Assembly: GCF_024139115.2 (NCBI RefSeq)
Contig: NC_085141.1
Span: 28,783,242-28,847,241, forward strand
Direction: 5' to 3'
DNA from: Armigeres subalbatus
Lineage: Eukaryota > Arthropoda > Insecta > Diptera > Culicidae
Length of the DNA stretch: 64,000 bases
Part shown: in pieces, positions 33,086 to 46,110 of the stretch
Layout: each line of letters starts with the position of its first letter
How positions within the stretch are numbered: position 1 is the stretch's first letter
Notes under the pieces: generated by a model
The model's database searches: none
Told to the model about the DNA's origin: nothing
The model's input: only the letters and a program-made list of their open reading frames with translations
Position numbers and translations under genes: made by a program

Positions 33086-34639
33086 GGTATTAAGCTTCAC
33101 GGACAAAGCTCTTCATGTCTCTCAAATGGATCTTTAGATCGTAGATTTAAGTTCAGAAGCATATTTTTAAAATCTTATTCAACATTTTGTCTCGATTAGA
33201 TAGATTACAGATTTTTTAAATTTGACCATTTGACGTTTTGTCTTTTTGATCTTTTGTTCCACAGCTTTTCATACACTGTGCTGGCAGGATTGAAATGTTT
33301 TTGATTTACTGGTCGCCATTCATATTATGTACAATACCAATCATATTATGTACAATACAATACCAATACACCCGCCATAAAGCTTTTTTGTACCCCTAGG
33401 GGTACATGTACCCCAAGTTGATAGTTGCTGTTCTAAACATTCAATTACAAAGCATATTTTCTGTTATTGTGCCCCTTTGTGCCACAATTCTTGAACTTTT
33501 AATCGTTACATTAACATTTTTATGGATATTGCATATACATACATTTTGTATTACTGTAGAATCAAGCAGATACAATGTTTTGGTCGTATATGATCGCAAG
33601 CAAAAAAAACAAATAAAGGAGTAATATATTTTTTAAAAAGATGTAAACCCTTTTCAAATGTTTTTTTTTTCGATTAAAAAGTACATTTATTAGCTAAATT
33701 ACGTAAAATTTCATTATAAATTGAGTCGATTGGGTTCTAAGTTGATTATCGCCTTCACTGGACTATGATGAAAATACACTGACAAAATTTCAACTTGGAC
33801 AAGAAAACGTTTTTGTTAGAAAAACATTGTTTTCTTTAAAAGTGCCCAGCTTGAGATGTATGGACGGTTTGTAGGAAACACCTATTCCCGGACAAAATTT
33901 CGTCCAAATCAAAAATGGTGTTTTTTGCAAATCGACTCTTAATTTTAAAAGTCGATTTTTTCAGTGTAGGACTCAATTTGGAATTTTTCAAATATTTTAA
34001 CTCGAAAATTTTCCTAATTTAGCTATAGTCACCCATACTAGAGTCCTATAAGAAGTGTAACGTCATGTGCCACGTTTCACAGATCTCCTGCTCGTGTGGA
34101 ACGTTCATTTGTATGGAACTGACAGACGATTCTGTTCCAATTCTGACACTTGACGACACTGTTATTAAAGTCACTGTAGCCCATACAACAGTTTTATTTG
34201 TGGGACTTGACATTTTTCATCCATTTGAAATAAATCGGTTAAAAAAAATTGGGCCCTTTCCAAAATATGTTCCAGAATAATTTTGGAAAAACTAAGTATG
34301 CAATATGGCTTTTTGTTGCAAAGTCTACATGTCCAGACAGTTTAATTGAAATCTGAGAGGGAACTGCCAATATTTGTTCTAGTTGGCGCGAAATCCCTCT
34401 ATCCTGTTTTCCGCGAGCGGTAATGGCCGCCAGCTCTCCTGCGGATTGGTCTCTGGTTTGACGTTTGTGGAGGTCAACTGCACCCATCGTTCCGAGCATG
34501 GGCTATTTTTTAGATAACAGCCCTTTGGCTACGTGTGTAGACCGCAAGGCTCATACTTCTGGAATTTCTTGAATGACACGGAACGGAACAGCTATTGAAG
34601 GCGTATCCAATTGGGTGTAATAATTAGGAATATATCGGA
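33086..34639. other. No recognisable gene
   Basis: AT-rich. Contains a duplicated CATATTATGTACAATAC near 33320-33360 and a GTACCCCTAGGGGTAC palindrome near 33390. No domain in the short frames. Confidence 0.45.
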
Positions 34640-34736
34640 GGGGCCCTCTTTAACCTAGCGGTGAGATGCGCATCTATAAAACAAGACCATGCTGATGGTG
34701 GCTGGGTTTGATTCCCGGGTCGAATGAAGAAGAATA
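34640..34736 (+). mobile_element. tRNA-like SINE head with short GAA tail
   Basis: TTTAACCTAGCGGTGAGATG (A-box region) and GGGTTTGATTCCC (B box), followed by GAAGAAGAA. It is head-only relative to the full SINE at 22499-22794 and shares CATGCTGA...GTGGCTGGG with it. Confidence 0.65.
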
Positions 34737-36933
34737 GATCAATAGATCAAATAGTTCAACGTTTGCTGGAGGGTTATTCTATTTGTCCCTATGAATCAAA
34801 AAGGGTATAAACTAGAAATACTAGAATAAGAGATCGGCAAAGACGCCATCTTGTTTCCAATCGAACCGTCAAAAGCGGTTCCAATTCGACTTGTTTACTT
34901 TTTTCACCCATAAGAGGCCAGCTAAAAGTTCAAGTGATGCCAGTATTGTTTTCACGATTTCATACCATTTCATACGTTGCCATTTCGACAGTTTTTCACT
35001 CCGCCGGTCTCTGGTTATAGGGTTGCTAGTATAAACCATTCTTAAAAGAGAAATCTGCCCTTGATGAGCTGGAACGGAACAGTTATTTAATCCAACTTGG
35101 TTCCATGGATCAAGTAGGACAAGCTTCAAGAAGAGATATCGGCCCTTTGGTTTCGCGTGTAGATCTTAAGGCCTTGGTTTCGCGTGTTTAGACGCAAGAG
35201 AATGCTTGGATGACCTGGATTGGAACAATTGTTGAAGGGAAATGTTGAAGATACAAAGCAACTACTTAGTTTCTAAGAATGCCTTCTTATATTTTTTGAT
35301 GTCAATGATGTTCAAATTTCTTTTTACGTCTCGTGCTGTAAACAGAGGGTTGAGTGTATCGCCAGTTGCGGATCGGAATCTGCGTGCCTTTGGCCCCGGC
35401 TGATTGGCTTCGGGGCTTCCTTTGCCTGGGAAATCTTTGTCGAAGTATGCTACACCATTGCCGGTGACTAGACTGAGTATATGGCGATTCAGTAGTGGTT
35501 AGCTCAAGGACAGCATGCCCAATCCTTGATTGATAAAAACGATGCACGTTTAAAAATTACACGCACGCCTTCACATAATTGATATGATATAGTCAATATC
35601 CCCACCAGTTTCATCAGCTTTTAACCTGAAAGTATAAACTTTCGGTTGATTGTTGTACGTGAATTGCAAAAATTCTATAGCATGCCCAAAGGCCCATAAA
35701 AATCGCAATCATTAAGCGTTCGCCCAGTCACATGAGCGGAGTCAGTTATCTATTCTAATCAGTTCTGGCCTACAAAACAATCTTCCCCTGTGCAGTATCA
35801 GATCACCTTGGCCGCAATACAGCGCTTCTCGTCATCGTCTGTCACTTGATTTCCCGGTTCGGGCGAAGTGTACAGTCTCTCTCTTCAACAACTTTCGACA
35901 AAGTCATCGCTCGTTTTCATATTTTATGTACCTACACCGTCTGAACCAGCATCGACCGTATAACGTGACTTATTTTCATTGCAATCTCACATCGACCGGG
36001 CGGCCATATAGCAGAGCTAGCCTAGCAGCGTCTGATTACGCAATCGTTAGTTCCGAAACAAGAGAAGATCGCCACATAGATACATCTGCTCTGGTGGCGC
36101 AGCACACAAACCCCGCAACAAATCTTAATTGTTTACACAACATCGCCGGGTCGGGAATTCAGCGTTTAGGACAATGCTCAGCGCAGCGGAACACCGCAAG
36201 ACAGTATTGTGCGCGGTTCTAACTCGCCCACTTGATTCCAACGGTCATTCTTGGCGGAGCAAATACATATGGGCTTATTTATTGGGGTTTTAGGGGAGTT
36301 TGATTCGGTTAGGTTAGCCTGGCGTGGCATGCTTCGATATTGGAAAATTTCTAGATTGCATAAAACTACTTTGATGGGTATCAATTTGTATAATTAGGAC
36401 TATTACGATTCATATTTCTATCAGTGGTCTTAGGGTTGATAAGCAAAGAAGACAAACAACACCGTAAAGAAACATGATTGCACGCAATTGTAGGTAGGTA
36501 ATATAAGTAATTTGTCTTACAAATAATTAAAATTATATTATTCAATAGAATTTTCGTGGAATTTATCATTCCGATATATGTAGTTGTACTGCTTCTAAGT
36601 ACATTTTGTCTGTACATTTATTGAACAAGATAATGTAACGATTGCAGTTTGCTGCATTGCAATTAGTGAGTCCCTATAGGACATGGACCAATGCAAAGCG
36701 CACACTTACTTAACAAGTGTAGTTAACGAGGTATATTTCGTGTCATGTAAGACGTGTAAGTACTAGTGATTTCCAAGTGCTCCTCTGTCCATGAATGAAT
36801 GATGCTGAGACAGATTACCGTAACTACGACAGCCACAGCAGCCGCCGCGCCGTGAGCTTCGCACCAAACCACATGATTTTTTTTCCTTATCATCCTGACG
36901 AAGACGACGCTAAAATTCTTCTTATTGTCAAGT
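34737..36933. other. No recognisable gene
   Basis: Unclassified sequence with several short open frames (35302-35547, 35926-36222) that show no domain. A transposon 3' end around 35300-35560 is possible but unproven. Confidence 0.4.
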
Positions 36934-38162
36934 GAACCCGTAGGGTAAGGGAGGTATTTTGGACCACTTTAGGAGATGGATGAACAATTTTTCGAATAAA
37001 AGTTAGATTTTGTAATAATTCTTGATCAATTCCCTATGCAACTAAAAAGTGGTAATTCCTAGGTAGGATTTGTAGGTAAAAATGTTTCTAAATCCCACCG
37101 AAAGAACCAAAATATCATAAATTCTGAAGATATGTGAGATTTAATTTTGGACCACCCGTTTTTATTTTGGACCACCTATTTAACATATTTTGGACCACTC
37201 GAATAATTTTGAATTGCTTGCAAAGTAATGTTACTATTAGATTAAATTAGTGATTTCCAGCATTTTTGGCGTTTTATCCTCAAAGTCTTTGTTAACCTAT
37301 ACATTTTTATAAGCACTCAAAAGCTTAGAACAATACCAATAGCTAAGGTATTGAAACTAATCAATTTCAGTACCACGTGGTACAGCATCCTCAAAGCAAA
37401 ATAAACGTGCGGCCGTAATGTAGGCTCCTGGTCACTCCTACCCTGCCATATTTTTTATGTAATACCGATCTGTTACATTTGCGTCCTTGATAGTAATGGG
37501 TTGCTCGGTTCTTCCTTGCTCCTTGCACATTCTTTTTTCAAACGAAACATAATCGTAGAACACGGAACTCTGTTCCATTGACAAGCAGCACGGACGGAGA
37601 GCTCTAGCAAAGATTGGTTCTTGTCATGGAGCTTTCTTAACTATTTTCGTATGGAAATAATTGAAATCCCCTCTGGTAGCAAAAAGGCAAACAATTAAAA
37701 GATCTAGAACTTAAAAAGAACATATGCCGAAAATATGTTCGGTTCAATGAAAAATGAACCTATTTTGGACATGCCTCATAATACTGTTTTTTAACTTGCA
37801 ATGTTATACTCCAGGTCTGAAACTGCTTCAATTAGGTTCTAATAGGTCAACAACATCATTCACATGTTTTAAATCTATGTGCAAATAAACTTACAGCTTT
37901 TAAAAGTTGAATTCCATTTTACAATGTCGTCTTGGTTTTGGTCTAATCTAGCCCGAATGGGTAGATACGTGAAAATATTCTTATTAATGGCTCTATTTTA
38001 TAAGACACAAATGTAGGAGATACCTTATGGGTAGTTTCTTTCTGCAATAAAATTTAAATGTTGCATGTTTTATTTAGTTTTGTGTGATAAAAATGCAAAA
38101 TTCGGCTAGGTGGTCCAAAATATGAGCCCGGTCCAAAATACAGCCGTTACCCTATGGGTTCG
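36934..38162. mobile_element. 1.2-kb element with imperfect terminal inverted repeats
   Basis: Left end GAACCCGTAGGGTAAGG, then TATTTTGGACC. Right end is the inverse of GAACCCATAGGGTAACG, then TATTTTGGACC. Additional TTTTGGACCACC copies lie inside near both ends (37147-37200 and 38110). No coding frame. No target duplication could be fixed because the outermost bases are themselves inverted. MITE-like; superfamily unknown. Confidence 0.65.
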
Positions 38163-38739
38163 TTCGCTTATCAAGGCAACGCACTCGTGGCTAAAATTGT
38201 TTGGACGCCATCATCGTGATCATCGTCTTGCCATCATCGGACGGTCAGCAATTAGGGTGTTTACATTGCACTGATTCTCAAGGTTTGTTCAAATTTGTTT
38301 CGTTATAAATATGTATTCACACGATAAGTAATCTCATGATGCGCACAGCGCCAGGCGGTGGTGATTTCGACCTTCGACAGCGTGTTGACACCGCCTCGGT
38401 GTTAGATTGCAATCTACGAAGAAAACTTGAGTTAAAAATGTTATCAGATTGGTTAGCCTTTCGCTAAATTGTTAGTGTAACAAATCCTCAGCAAACATAT
38501 TGCGAGTTCCGAGGAGCGTCAATCAACGTAGGCGTCTGTGTCTTTCTGTGTGAGACTCCTGAACTTGTTGTTTGCTTGAGCAAAGTTAATCAAAGCCTAC
38601 TGTGTGTACTAGATAGAGACACAAAGCAAGCGCATTCTGATGTGACTATTAATAACCAAAATTGGGAACAAACAACTCCTGACAGATTGATGAAAAATAG
38701 AACACGCGATTTTGTATGTAGGGAAAATGTTCCATTTTT
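38163..38739. other. No recognisable gene
   Basis: Mixed sequence. The short frame starting at 38576 has no domain and runs antisense into the following retrotransposon fragment. Confidence 0.4.
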
Positions 38740-39690
38740 CATCTCACTGAAACAAAATCATCTCTGCAGTCAGTGCAGAGAAGTGGCCAGCTTTTATGGG
38801 CCCATTTTGATGAGATTAGCTCCGATACCATCTTCACTGTTCTTTAGCTGTTGGATGACATCCTCACCTTTCCTGGTTGACGTAGTCGTATCTTCCGCAG
38901 CCTCGAGTCTCACTGCCTATGCCTCACCCTCTCAGCCGCATTTATGTGTTCCTCGAAGTGCTTCCACCTTTTGATCACTATAAGTGTGTCCGTCAATCAC
39001 TGGCATCCTTGTCCCTGCACATCTTGGCTCGCGGCACGAAGCCTTTGTGGGATGCTTAGGGCTTCTATTAGAACTCGCATGTTCTATATGCAGTGCATCT
39101 CTTTGCAATCCACTTCTTCCAAAATTGGAGGCGGCGATATCAATTAGTCATAGGCCGTATTTGTTAGTCAGCCGGTGGGCGCTGAACTTTCCAAAAGTCG
39201 GTAAAAGCTCCTCATCCTGGTCAGCTTGAACGTTCAAATCTCCTATGATGATTTTGAAGTCGTGACTTGGGCAACTGTCTTACTTCGAGCTGCGCGCAGA
39301 ATGCGTCGTTATCATCATCAGTGCTTCCGGAGTGTTGGCTATGGACGTTGAATATGTTTAAAGCTGAAGCATCGGCCTTTGATCCTAAACCTGCAGATTT
39401 TTTCTTCGATCAACCCCACTCGATCACGCGCCTTTGCATGTTGCCCATCACTATGAAAGCTGTTCCCAGCTCCTGTGTGTGTTGTCGCAGCTTTGGTAGA
39501 TGGCATGTCGTTGGTATGTCGAATTCGCGATCTTTCAGCACATCGGCCAGTATGCATTTGTTTCAGATGAAGATTTTTCGTTCCACGAACCGAGCTTCCA
39601 ATCGCCAATCGATTGTTCCGGTCCGTATTCTCTCGCTGATTATTCATTGCTTGTGGGATGTTGGTTATTAATGCTTCAAATCAAGTGTTT
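38740..39690 (-). pseudogene. Non-LTR retrotransposon fragment, apurinic endonuclease and start of RT
   Basis: Minus strand, N to C terminal: an AP-endonuclease text (FNVHSQHSGSTDDDND, then KIIIGDLNVQADQDEELL with the GDLN box, then TFGKFSAHRLTNKYG), followed after a gap by the start of RT (EDVIQQLKNS, DGIGANLIKMGP). Frames change several times and stops intervene. This is an RTE-like or related endonuclease-bearing element, long dead. Confidence 0.72.
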
Positions 39691-39754
39691 TAAATCAGCA
39701 TAGCCCTTGAGAATCATGCATACTTAAATTGCAGTCTAGCATAAATTCATTTTA

Positions 39755-40199
39755 GCTTGAGCTTGGTTGACTGCTCGTAGTTGCTGATGCAATCACTCGC
39801 CCACTGCAAGCCGAATATTCCTCTGCACTTGCCACGAGCTCATGCGGAATTTGTTGGAAATTTTGGGTTAGGTTCGAGAGGCAGAGGTCCGTCTTGGTTA
39901 ACGAGCTGCCAATGTGATAGATAGGAGAAAGCAACTGATGGAATTTCTAATTGGATGTAGGAAACGAGCTTTATAGTTCATTTCCAATTCTAGCAGATTA
40001 CTGTTAGAATACTCAAGTTGAAGGTATAGGAATAGAAATGGAAACGGTATGGAAGTCTATTTCCAGTTCTAGCGATTGCTAGAACATGAGAAATATAGAG
40101 AAAGATACAAAGTAGAGGAATGGAACGGACCTGGGATTGAACCCACGACCTCCTGTGTATAAGGCAGCAGCAGTAGCCATATGACTACCAAGCCCGCTA
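39755..40199 (-). mobile_element. tRNA-headed SINE or composite, about 445 bp, with target duplication
   Basis: At its right end the minus strand starts with GCGGGCTTGGTAGTCATATG and has a perfect B box GGTTCAATCCC (40133-40143). A near-perfect 23-bp direct repeat starting CAGTCTAGCATA flanks the unit (39732-39754 and 40200-40222, one mismatch). The body is not obviously tRNA-like. Confidence 0.68.
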
Positions 40200-40439
40200 C
40201 AGTCTAGCATAGATTCATTTTACCCGAAAAATGAATTTTGTCATAAATTTCAATTTAATTGCGTTACGTTATTGATGGATCTTCCCTTACCCACCAACAC
40301 GACCATAACAACAAGCTGCTCTTTTGAAAATGTGATACCGCCAATCGAAGTAATCGATTGTCACCTAATCAGCAACCGGTTCGGTTTTGACAGAAAATCA
40401 GTACGATTTATAATGACTAATTGGCACATTCTATCCTAG

Positions 40440-40710
40440 CCTTATACGAACGCGTCCTATCTTGCACTAATTTATTTACTTACCGACTATTTTGCGATTA
40501 TTTTTTACTATTTTCTCAATACGAACGCTTCCAATATTGCACTAATCTATTTACTCACCGACTATTTTGAGAATATTTTTAACTATATTTTTTTAAATAC
40601 GAACGTTCCTAATCTTGTACTAATTTAATTTATTTACTCACCGATTGCACAAAGCACAAACCCGGGTTTCGCGACTATTTTGCGTCTTAATACGAACGCG
40701 TCCAATCTTG
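40440..40710 (+). repeat. Three diverged tandem units of about 90 bp
   Basis: Each unit contains ATACGAACGC-type text, CCAATCTTGCACTAAT, TTATTTACTCACCG and ACTATTTTGCG. The third unit carries an extra GATTGCACAAAGCAC segment. Confidence 0.72.
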
Positions 40711-41309
40711 CACTCGGAACTTTGGGGTACGTCGGTTTTCTCCGAAAAAGTCTTTGTTCCTGATTAGTACTTGGAAGTGAGGAAATCCTGAACAAAAGCA
40801 AGGATGTTGTTCGTCGTATGCATCCTGTGTTGGACATCTCCTGGGCTATGAAGTATGTAAGGTATCCGTACCGTAGTCTGGGCAGAAAGCGTAAGCTTTC
40901 AGAGGAGAATGATAGTAAAGCCGATCCTGAGGTGTTCTTAAGAATTTTAAAAGCTTTATTTACGGATTACTTGAAATTAGGTAAAAAAAAACGCTGTTTA
41001 GAAAAAATATGAATGACTTACGGACGGGCAGATGGCGGCAGCCGAAATTTTTTCCTAAACATAGTTCAAACCTGTATCTTAAATATCGAGAAAAAAAAAA
41101 AGTTGAGACATGTGGAGCTTTTTGCCCCCGATTGTTCCAAATTTGGTATTAATATACATTGAAAATCAGCATATTACAGAAATTCCGGATGAAACCGATA
41201 TACAATATCTTCGAAATCTTCAATATTGCGAGAAGATAGAAAAATTCGAATGAGGGTCCAGCGGTCGACCGTCGGAAAGTTGCTCGGCAAACGTCAAATC
41301 ACTTGATGC
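40711..41309. other. No recognisable gene
   Basis: A 64-codon frame at 40818-41012 is basic at its end and has no recognisable motif. The rest is AT-rich. Confidence 0.35.
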
Positions 41310-42690
41310 ACGGAAAATAATGTTGGTTGATGGAGTTATTTTTGAGGGTTTCTGGACAAGTTGGACATGTACCGGAATCTTCCAGAACAGTGCCCCTCCT
41401 TACACCCGGGGAAAATGGCCAACTTTCATCCTCGAAGCTTTGCTTGCGACATTTCAAACTTCATGGCTTTGCAAAACAAGATCAATGAAGCTAACTTTGA
41501 GGGTTTCTGGAATCTCCCGGAATGGTGAGCCGAGGAAAATGGCAATTTTTGATTATTTATCGGATCGCTTGCGACATCTCAATCTTCATGAGCACAAACA
41601 CAACGAGTAAAATTTTAGAAAAAAAAAAAATTTAAGCTCATTGAGTGAAATGTCTTCGACTGTCTGTCGAGAGAGACTTGAGTCGAGTCAAGTACGAGAC
41701 ACTGAAGACGGCCTAACAGTTGAGGTCAAAATACGTATCTGTAAAGATAACAAAACGTAGTGGAATTAAAGGAAAAATACTAAACTCGCCTTAGACAGTT
41801 GAAGTAAAACTTCATAATCTTGCTTTTTCTCTTATATGCAAAACTAAGAAATTTGATTTGTTGAAAACTACGTATGAGTGTCTCGTAATGACTTGCAAGC
41901 TTCTAAGGATCAATGATCGCAGGCCCAGAGATCATTTAAGAAAATTTGAAAAGGATGTTAGAACATTTTGTTTTTATATGGCATTTTTAACATAACTTCA
42001 ACGGGTTGCTTGGCTACTGAGGTAACACCATAGCAAGGGGCAAGTAACTCTAAACTTTGCGATAATATTACTCATTGTCTCGTGATATTGTCTCGTGATA
42101 TTTCTAGTGTGCATGATTTTCGTCAAACAAAGAGACGGTTGCTAGTTCGGTTGTTATGGCGTTTGTCAGTTAGTTGATGAAACACAGCGCTCACCCGTAT
42201 TGGAAACATCTGATCTCTACCTTCTACAGATTCTAGAAAACTTTTAAACCGCATTTTATAATTCTAATGCCATCAAACTAAAACATGGACCCTAAAGATT
42301 TCTGAAAAAGAAATAGTAATGGAAACACTTGCTCAGTGGTTTTTAAGGAATTTAAGTTATTGAGGTCCTGCTCGGGTTACATCTAATAGGAATTGCATTT
42401 TTTTCTTGGAGGACCAAGATTCTAGAAGATTCCAAGACATGTCCGTCGTGTTAAAAATCCCCCAAAATGGGCTTAATCAATGTCGCAAGTAAGGTTCTTT
42501 AAGTGATCAAACATTACCATTTTCCCCGGAAGCTTTCAGAAAATATCCTACTTAGTTGTCCAAAACTTAGTATATATCAATATTGTTTTGCAGAATCATG
42601 AAGTTGAAGTTGCCGGAAGCAAGATTTTATAATTGATCAAAAATTGTAATTTTCCTTGTCATTGCGCTTGACAGTTTGTTTGCTGGAGGA
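41310..42690. repeat. Scattered diverged minisatellite copies
   Basis: TTTGAGGGTTTCTGGA occurs near 41342 and 41497 with shared downstream text (GCTTGCGACAT, CTTCATG). Another pair, GTGATCAAACATTACCATTTTCC near 42507 and its relative near 42630, shows the same kind of old duplication. No coding evidence. Confidence 0.5.
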
Positions 42691-43200
42691 GAAGATCCTC
42701 TTCCGCCTATGTCCAGGCGCCGGGGAGCGTTCCCCAGTTCCAGTATCGGTGGATCTGGACAGGCTCTAATTGTTTGATTATTCTATATATGGGCGATTAT
42801 ATAGCGATACTAGAAAGCCTGGAAAAGGTCGATCAGTTGACATGTTGAATCGATTGCAATTTATTTAAAAAATAATCAGCCTCTTATAAATTGGCACGTA
42901 GTCCTACGTCAAAACCTTCCGTTTTGAAAACATCGATACGAAGCCGATCAATCCGTCAAAGATGATTACCTAAGGCACCTAGGTCCGATCGTCCGGCGCC
43001 CCGACTACCCAGAACATCGTGGATGTTTCTTTGTCCAGACGCCGAGGTTGTTCCTAAGGTTCCTCTTGAGGCAAGTTGTCGAAGCGGTTAGAGGGGAAAC
43101 GTGGATCCGGGCGAAAGTAGCTTTGCTGTCCCGTTTCTTTTTCAACTGTTGATTCTCAACCCTGAGATCATGTGCAGATCGAATCATTTTACGGGTTAGA
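42691..43200. other. No recognisable gene
   Basis: GC-richer patches (42700-42760, 42940-43130) may be decayed transposon coding sequence, but no domain could be read. Confidence 0.3.
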
Positions 43201-43296
43201 GACAAATGGTCGAAAGACAAAAGGTCAAAAGTACAAAAGGTTGAAAGACAAAAGGTCGCAGAGACATGTGGTAGAAAAGGACAAAAAATCGAAAGG
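43201..43296 (+). repeat. Short tandem array of GACAAAAGGTCGAAAG type, left part
   Basis: About 16-bp units, irregular. The array is interrupted at 43296 by the hAT-like element and resumes at 47530. Confidence 0.8.
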
Positions 43297-44250
43297 AAGA
43301 GGTGTGCGCCGGACCGAAAATTGTCGGAATTTTGGCGACGGCGTGTATCGGCGTGGCAATTTTTTATTACATTCATTTTTTTAAAAAGATTTTTTTTTTG
43401 CATTTTTTTTATATTTTCAAGAGATTAACGGAAGAATTCTTAGAATTTCACAAGAAAAGTCTGAGGAGCTTTCCCACAAAATTCACTATGTTTTTCCAAA
43501 GTATTAATTTGAAAATTATTCTCGAATTATTCACGGGAACCACTCCAACTCGGGAACCACCCAAGCTCTTTAGAACTCAAGGAAAATTATTAGTGGAAAA
43601 ATCTTCAGAATTTCTATGAGAAATTGATCCAAATTTCTACAGGAAAATGTTCAGAACATCCACGGAAAGTTTTTCAGAATTGCAGTTTAATAATTTTCGA
43701 AATATACACAGAAAATTCTGCGATATATGCGCAAGAAACTTTAAGGAGTTTCCACGGGAACATCTTTGAATTTTTACGATATGCTTCGGAATTTTTACGG
43801 AAAAGTTTCCGAGTTTCCGCGGAAAACTGTTCGGAAGTTTCATAGGAAATTTTATGGATTTTTTTTTCAATGTCTACACGGGAAAAATGTGTTACAATCA
43901 ACCGGATACTGCAGCAATAACAATATTTATTTTTGATACAACCACAAATACGCGAAAGATAACTAGTTTATTTCTACACCAACGGACTAGATACATTCTA
44001 GTTTTAGTCAATTCTCGTATATATTGTCTAGAATCGTAATACTGACTCATTCTCACGAGCAGATCATGCTCGCAGACGTAGATTTTCACCGAGAAACCAA
44101 TTTCTGGGAAAGAAAAAAAGGCCTGATGAGAGATAGTTATCTATCACTCACTCATGGTCAGAGCAGCGAAAAGTTGATTTGCTTGTTTTCTCACTTCTTT
44201 CATCTTTCTTTTTATGCGTGCTATCACCAATGCAAAAAGTGTAGCCTTTA

Positions 44251-44325
44251 TGGAACGGCTAGAGTGAGTGCAACCAAGCGCCATTTTTGTTGGTGTTCTG
44301 GGTTCAAATCCCGTTGCTGTCTTAG
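44251..44325 (+). mobile_element. tRNA-like sequence
   Basis: Perfect B box GGTTCAAATCCC at 44300-44311 preceded at tRNA-like distance by TGGAACGGCTAGAGTGAGTG. No clean cloverleaf. Probably a SINE head relic. Confidence 0.4.
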
Positions 44326-45316
44326 TTTTTTTTTAAACGCACACTGAAAATGTTCGCGAAAAATGAGTGAGGCTAAGAATGATAAATGAAAAACGGATTT
44401 TATCAAGAAGGCACGATTTTCGTTTTTTCAGGTCTGCTCTAGAGAAAACAGGAGCGAGAGATAGATGTTTCTCGTCACAGACTTCAAAAAAATTCTCCTT
44501 CGGCCTGAAAATCGCTTGTTTTCGTCTTACCGAAATGAAAACTACTAACCCTACAAATAATACTGAATCAGTGTTAAAACAACAAATTTAAAAATTAAAA
44601 CAGCAATATTGAAACAACAAACAACTCGCTGTTTGATGTAACAAACGAAACAGTTGATTCAATCGTACAAGATTCTTCTGCGTGTATAGTCTTCAAAAAG
44701 TCCACGAGGATTTTTCCGGAATTTCCACTAAACTTTTAAGAATTTAAACATTCAATTTTCAAATTTTTACGAAAAGCTGTTTTGTTTTTCGGAATTTTGA
44801 ACGAATTTCTTTGGATTTCTACGGGACATTCTTTGTTATTGCTCTTTGGGAATTCGTCAAGAATTCTAAAACATGGAAAAGGTCATTTTGCCGAATGAGT
44901 CAACAGGCCGAAAATGCCGTTTGGTTGTAATGGTCGTCTGATAGAAATGGCCATTTGGCCGAATGGATCATACGATTAAATGGTCTTTCAGACAGACGGC
45001 CATTTCGGCCAAATTACATTTTCGGCCATAGGACCTTTTCGGCAAACGGTATTTTCAATACAATATTTTTGGTCGAATATTCATTTTATTTGGGCAAACA
45101 CCTTTCGGTCAAATGACCCTTCCTGTCGTTTGGTCGAAAGTTATTTGAGTGGCCGAATAACACGGTAAGCCGAATTCAATTTGGCGGAATTAAACGTTTG
45201 TCCGAAACGGTTGTTGGGTCGAAAATGGTTTGACCGAAAATGTAATTTGGCTGAAAGCGACATACAGCCAAAAGGGACATTCGGCCAACAAAGTTGTTTG
45301 CCCTAGCAAGCCTTTA

Positions 45317-45459
45317 CTGCCGTAATATGGAAAAGTGACGTAACAGCCATTTTACAACATGCATGTTTTCCATTTTTCTGTTAAAAAGCTCGATGAGTAG
45401 TAGTCGTTAACACCATTTTTGGAAAATGGCGTATACGTCACTTTTTCAGATTACGGCAG
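45317..45459. mobile_element. MITE, about 143 bp
   Basis: Left end CTGCCGTAATATGGAAAAG, then TGACGTAACAGCCATTTT. The right end is its imperfect inverse (AAAATGGCGTATACGTCAC, then TTTTTCAGATTACGGCAG). Both termini are easily read and there is no coding. Confidence 0.78.
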
Positions 45460-45489
45460 TTCAGTCTTAAACTGCCGTTTGGCCGAAAT

Positions 45490-46110
45490 ACTCAAGGACT
45501 GTGTCCGAATACGTTTCGTCTTTGACTCATCAGTACAGAGCAGTGCAACATGCACCGGCTCAGTAGACGTAATGTCTAATGATAATACCAACTGTAGTAT
45601 TATATCAAGTAAACGACTGCGTAGAATAGAGTGTCGCATACAGATTTATTTTGATCCACTCCTTCTTGTCACACTAAACAGGTCTAGTGTGTCGACGCTG
45701 TGTCGTTCTGATGAGATCACAACAAGATCGAAACTTGAGGCGGCTTTCTGGCCTACCACAGATTGTGGAAACAGAAAATGGTTGAAACCAAATGTGCTGG
45801 ATGCACATAACCAATTTACTCAAGGACTGTGTCCGAATACGTTTCGTCTTTGACTCATCAGTACAGAGCAGTGCAACATGCACCGGTGATAAAATCGGGA
45901 TATTACTGTATTCGGCAAAACGACATTTTCGATCAAACGATTATTTCGGAAACAGAAAATGGTTGAAACCAAATGTGCTGGATGCACATAACCAATTTAC
46001 TCAAGGACTGTGTCCGAATACGTTTCGTCTTTGACTCATCAGTACAGAGCAGTGCAACATGAACCGGCTCAGTAGGCGTAATGTCTAATGATAATACCAA
46101 CTGTAGTATC
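45490..46110 (+). repeat. Repeated 120-bp block, two full copies and one partial
   Basis: Full copies at 45767-45886 and 45948-46067 (GGAAACAGAAAATGGTTG to GCAACATGCACCGG). A partial copy lies at 45490-45557. Two copies are followed by the same CTCAGTAGACGTAATG segment. Nearly identical sequence suggests recent local duplication or a compound insertion. Confidence 0.82.

Noticed and set aside
40818..41012. 64-codon frame as a small gene
   Set aside because: No domain, no supporting start or splice context; chance frame cannot be excluded.
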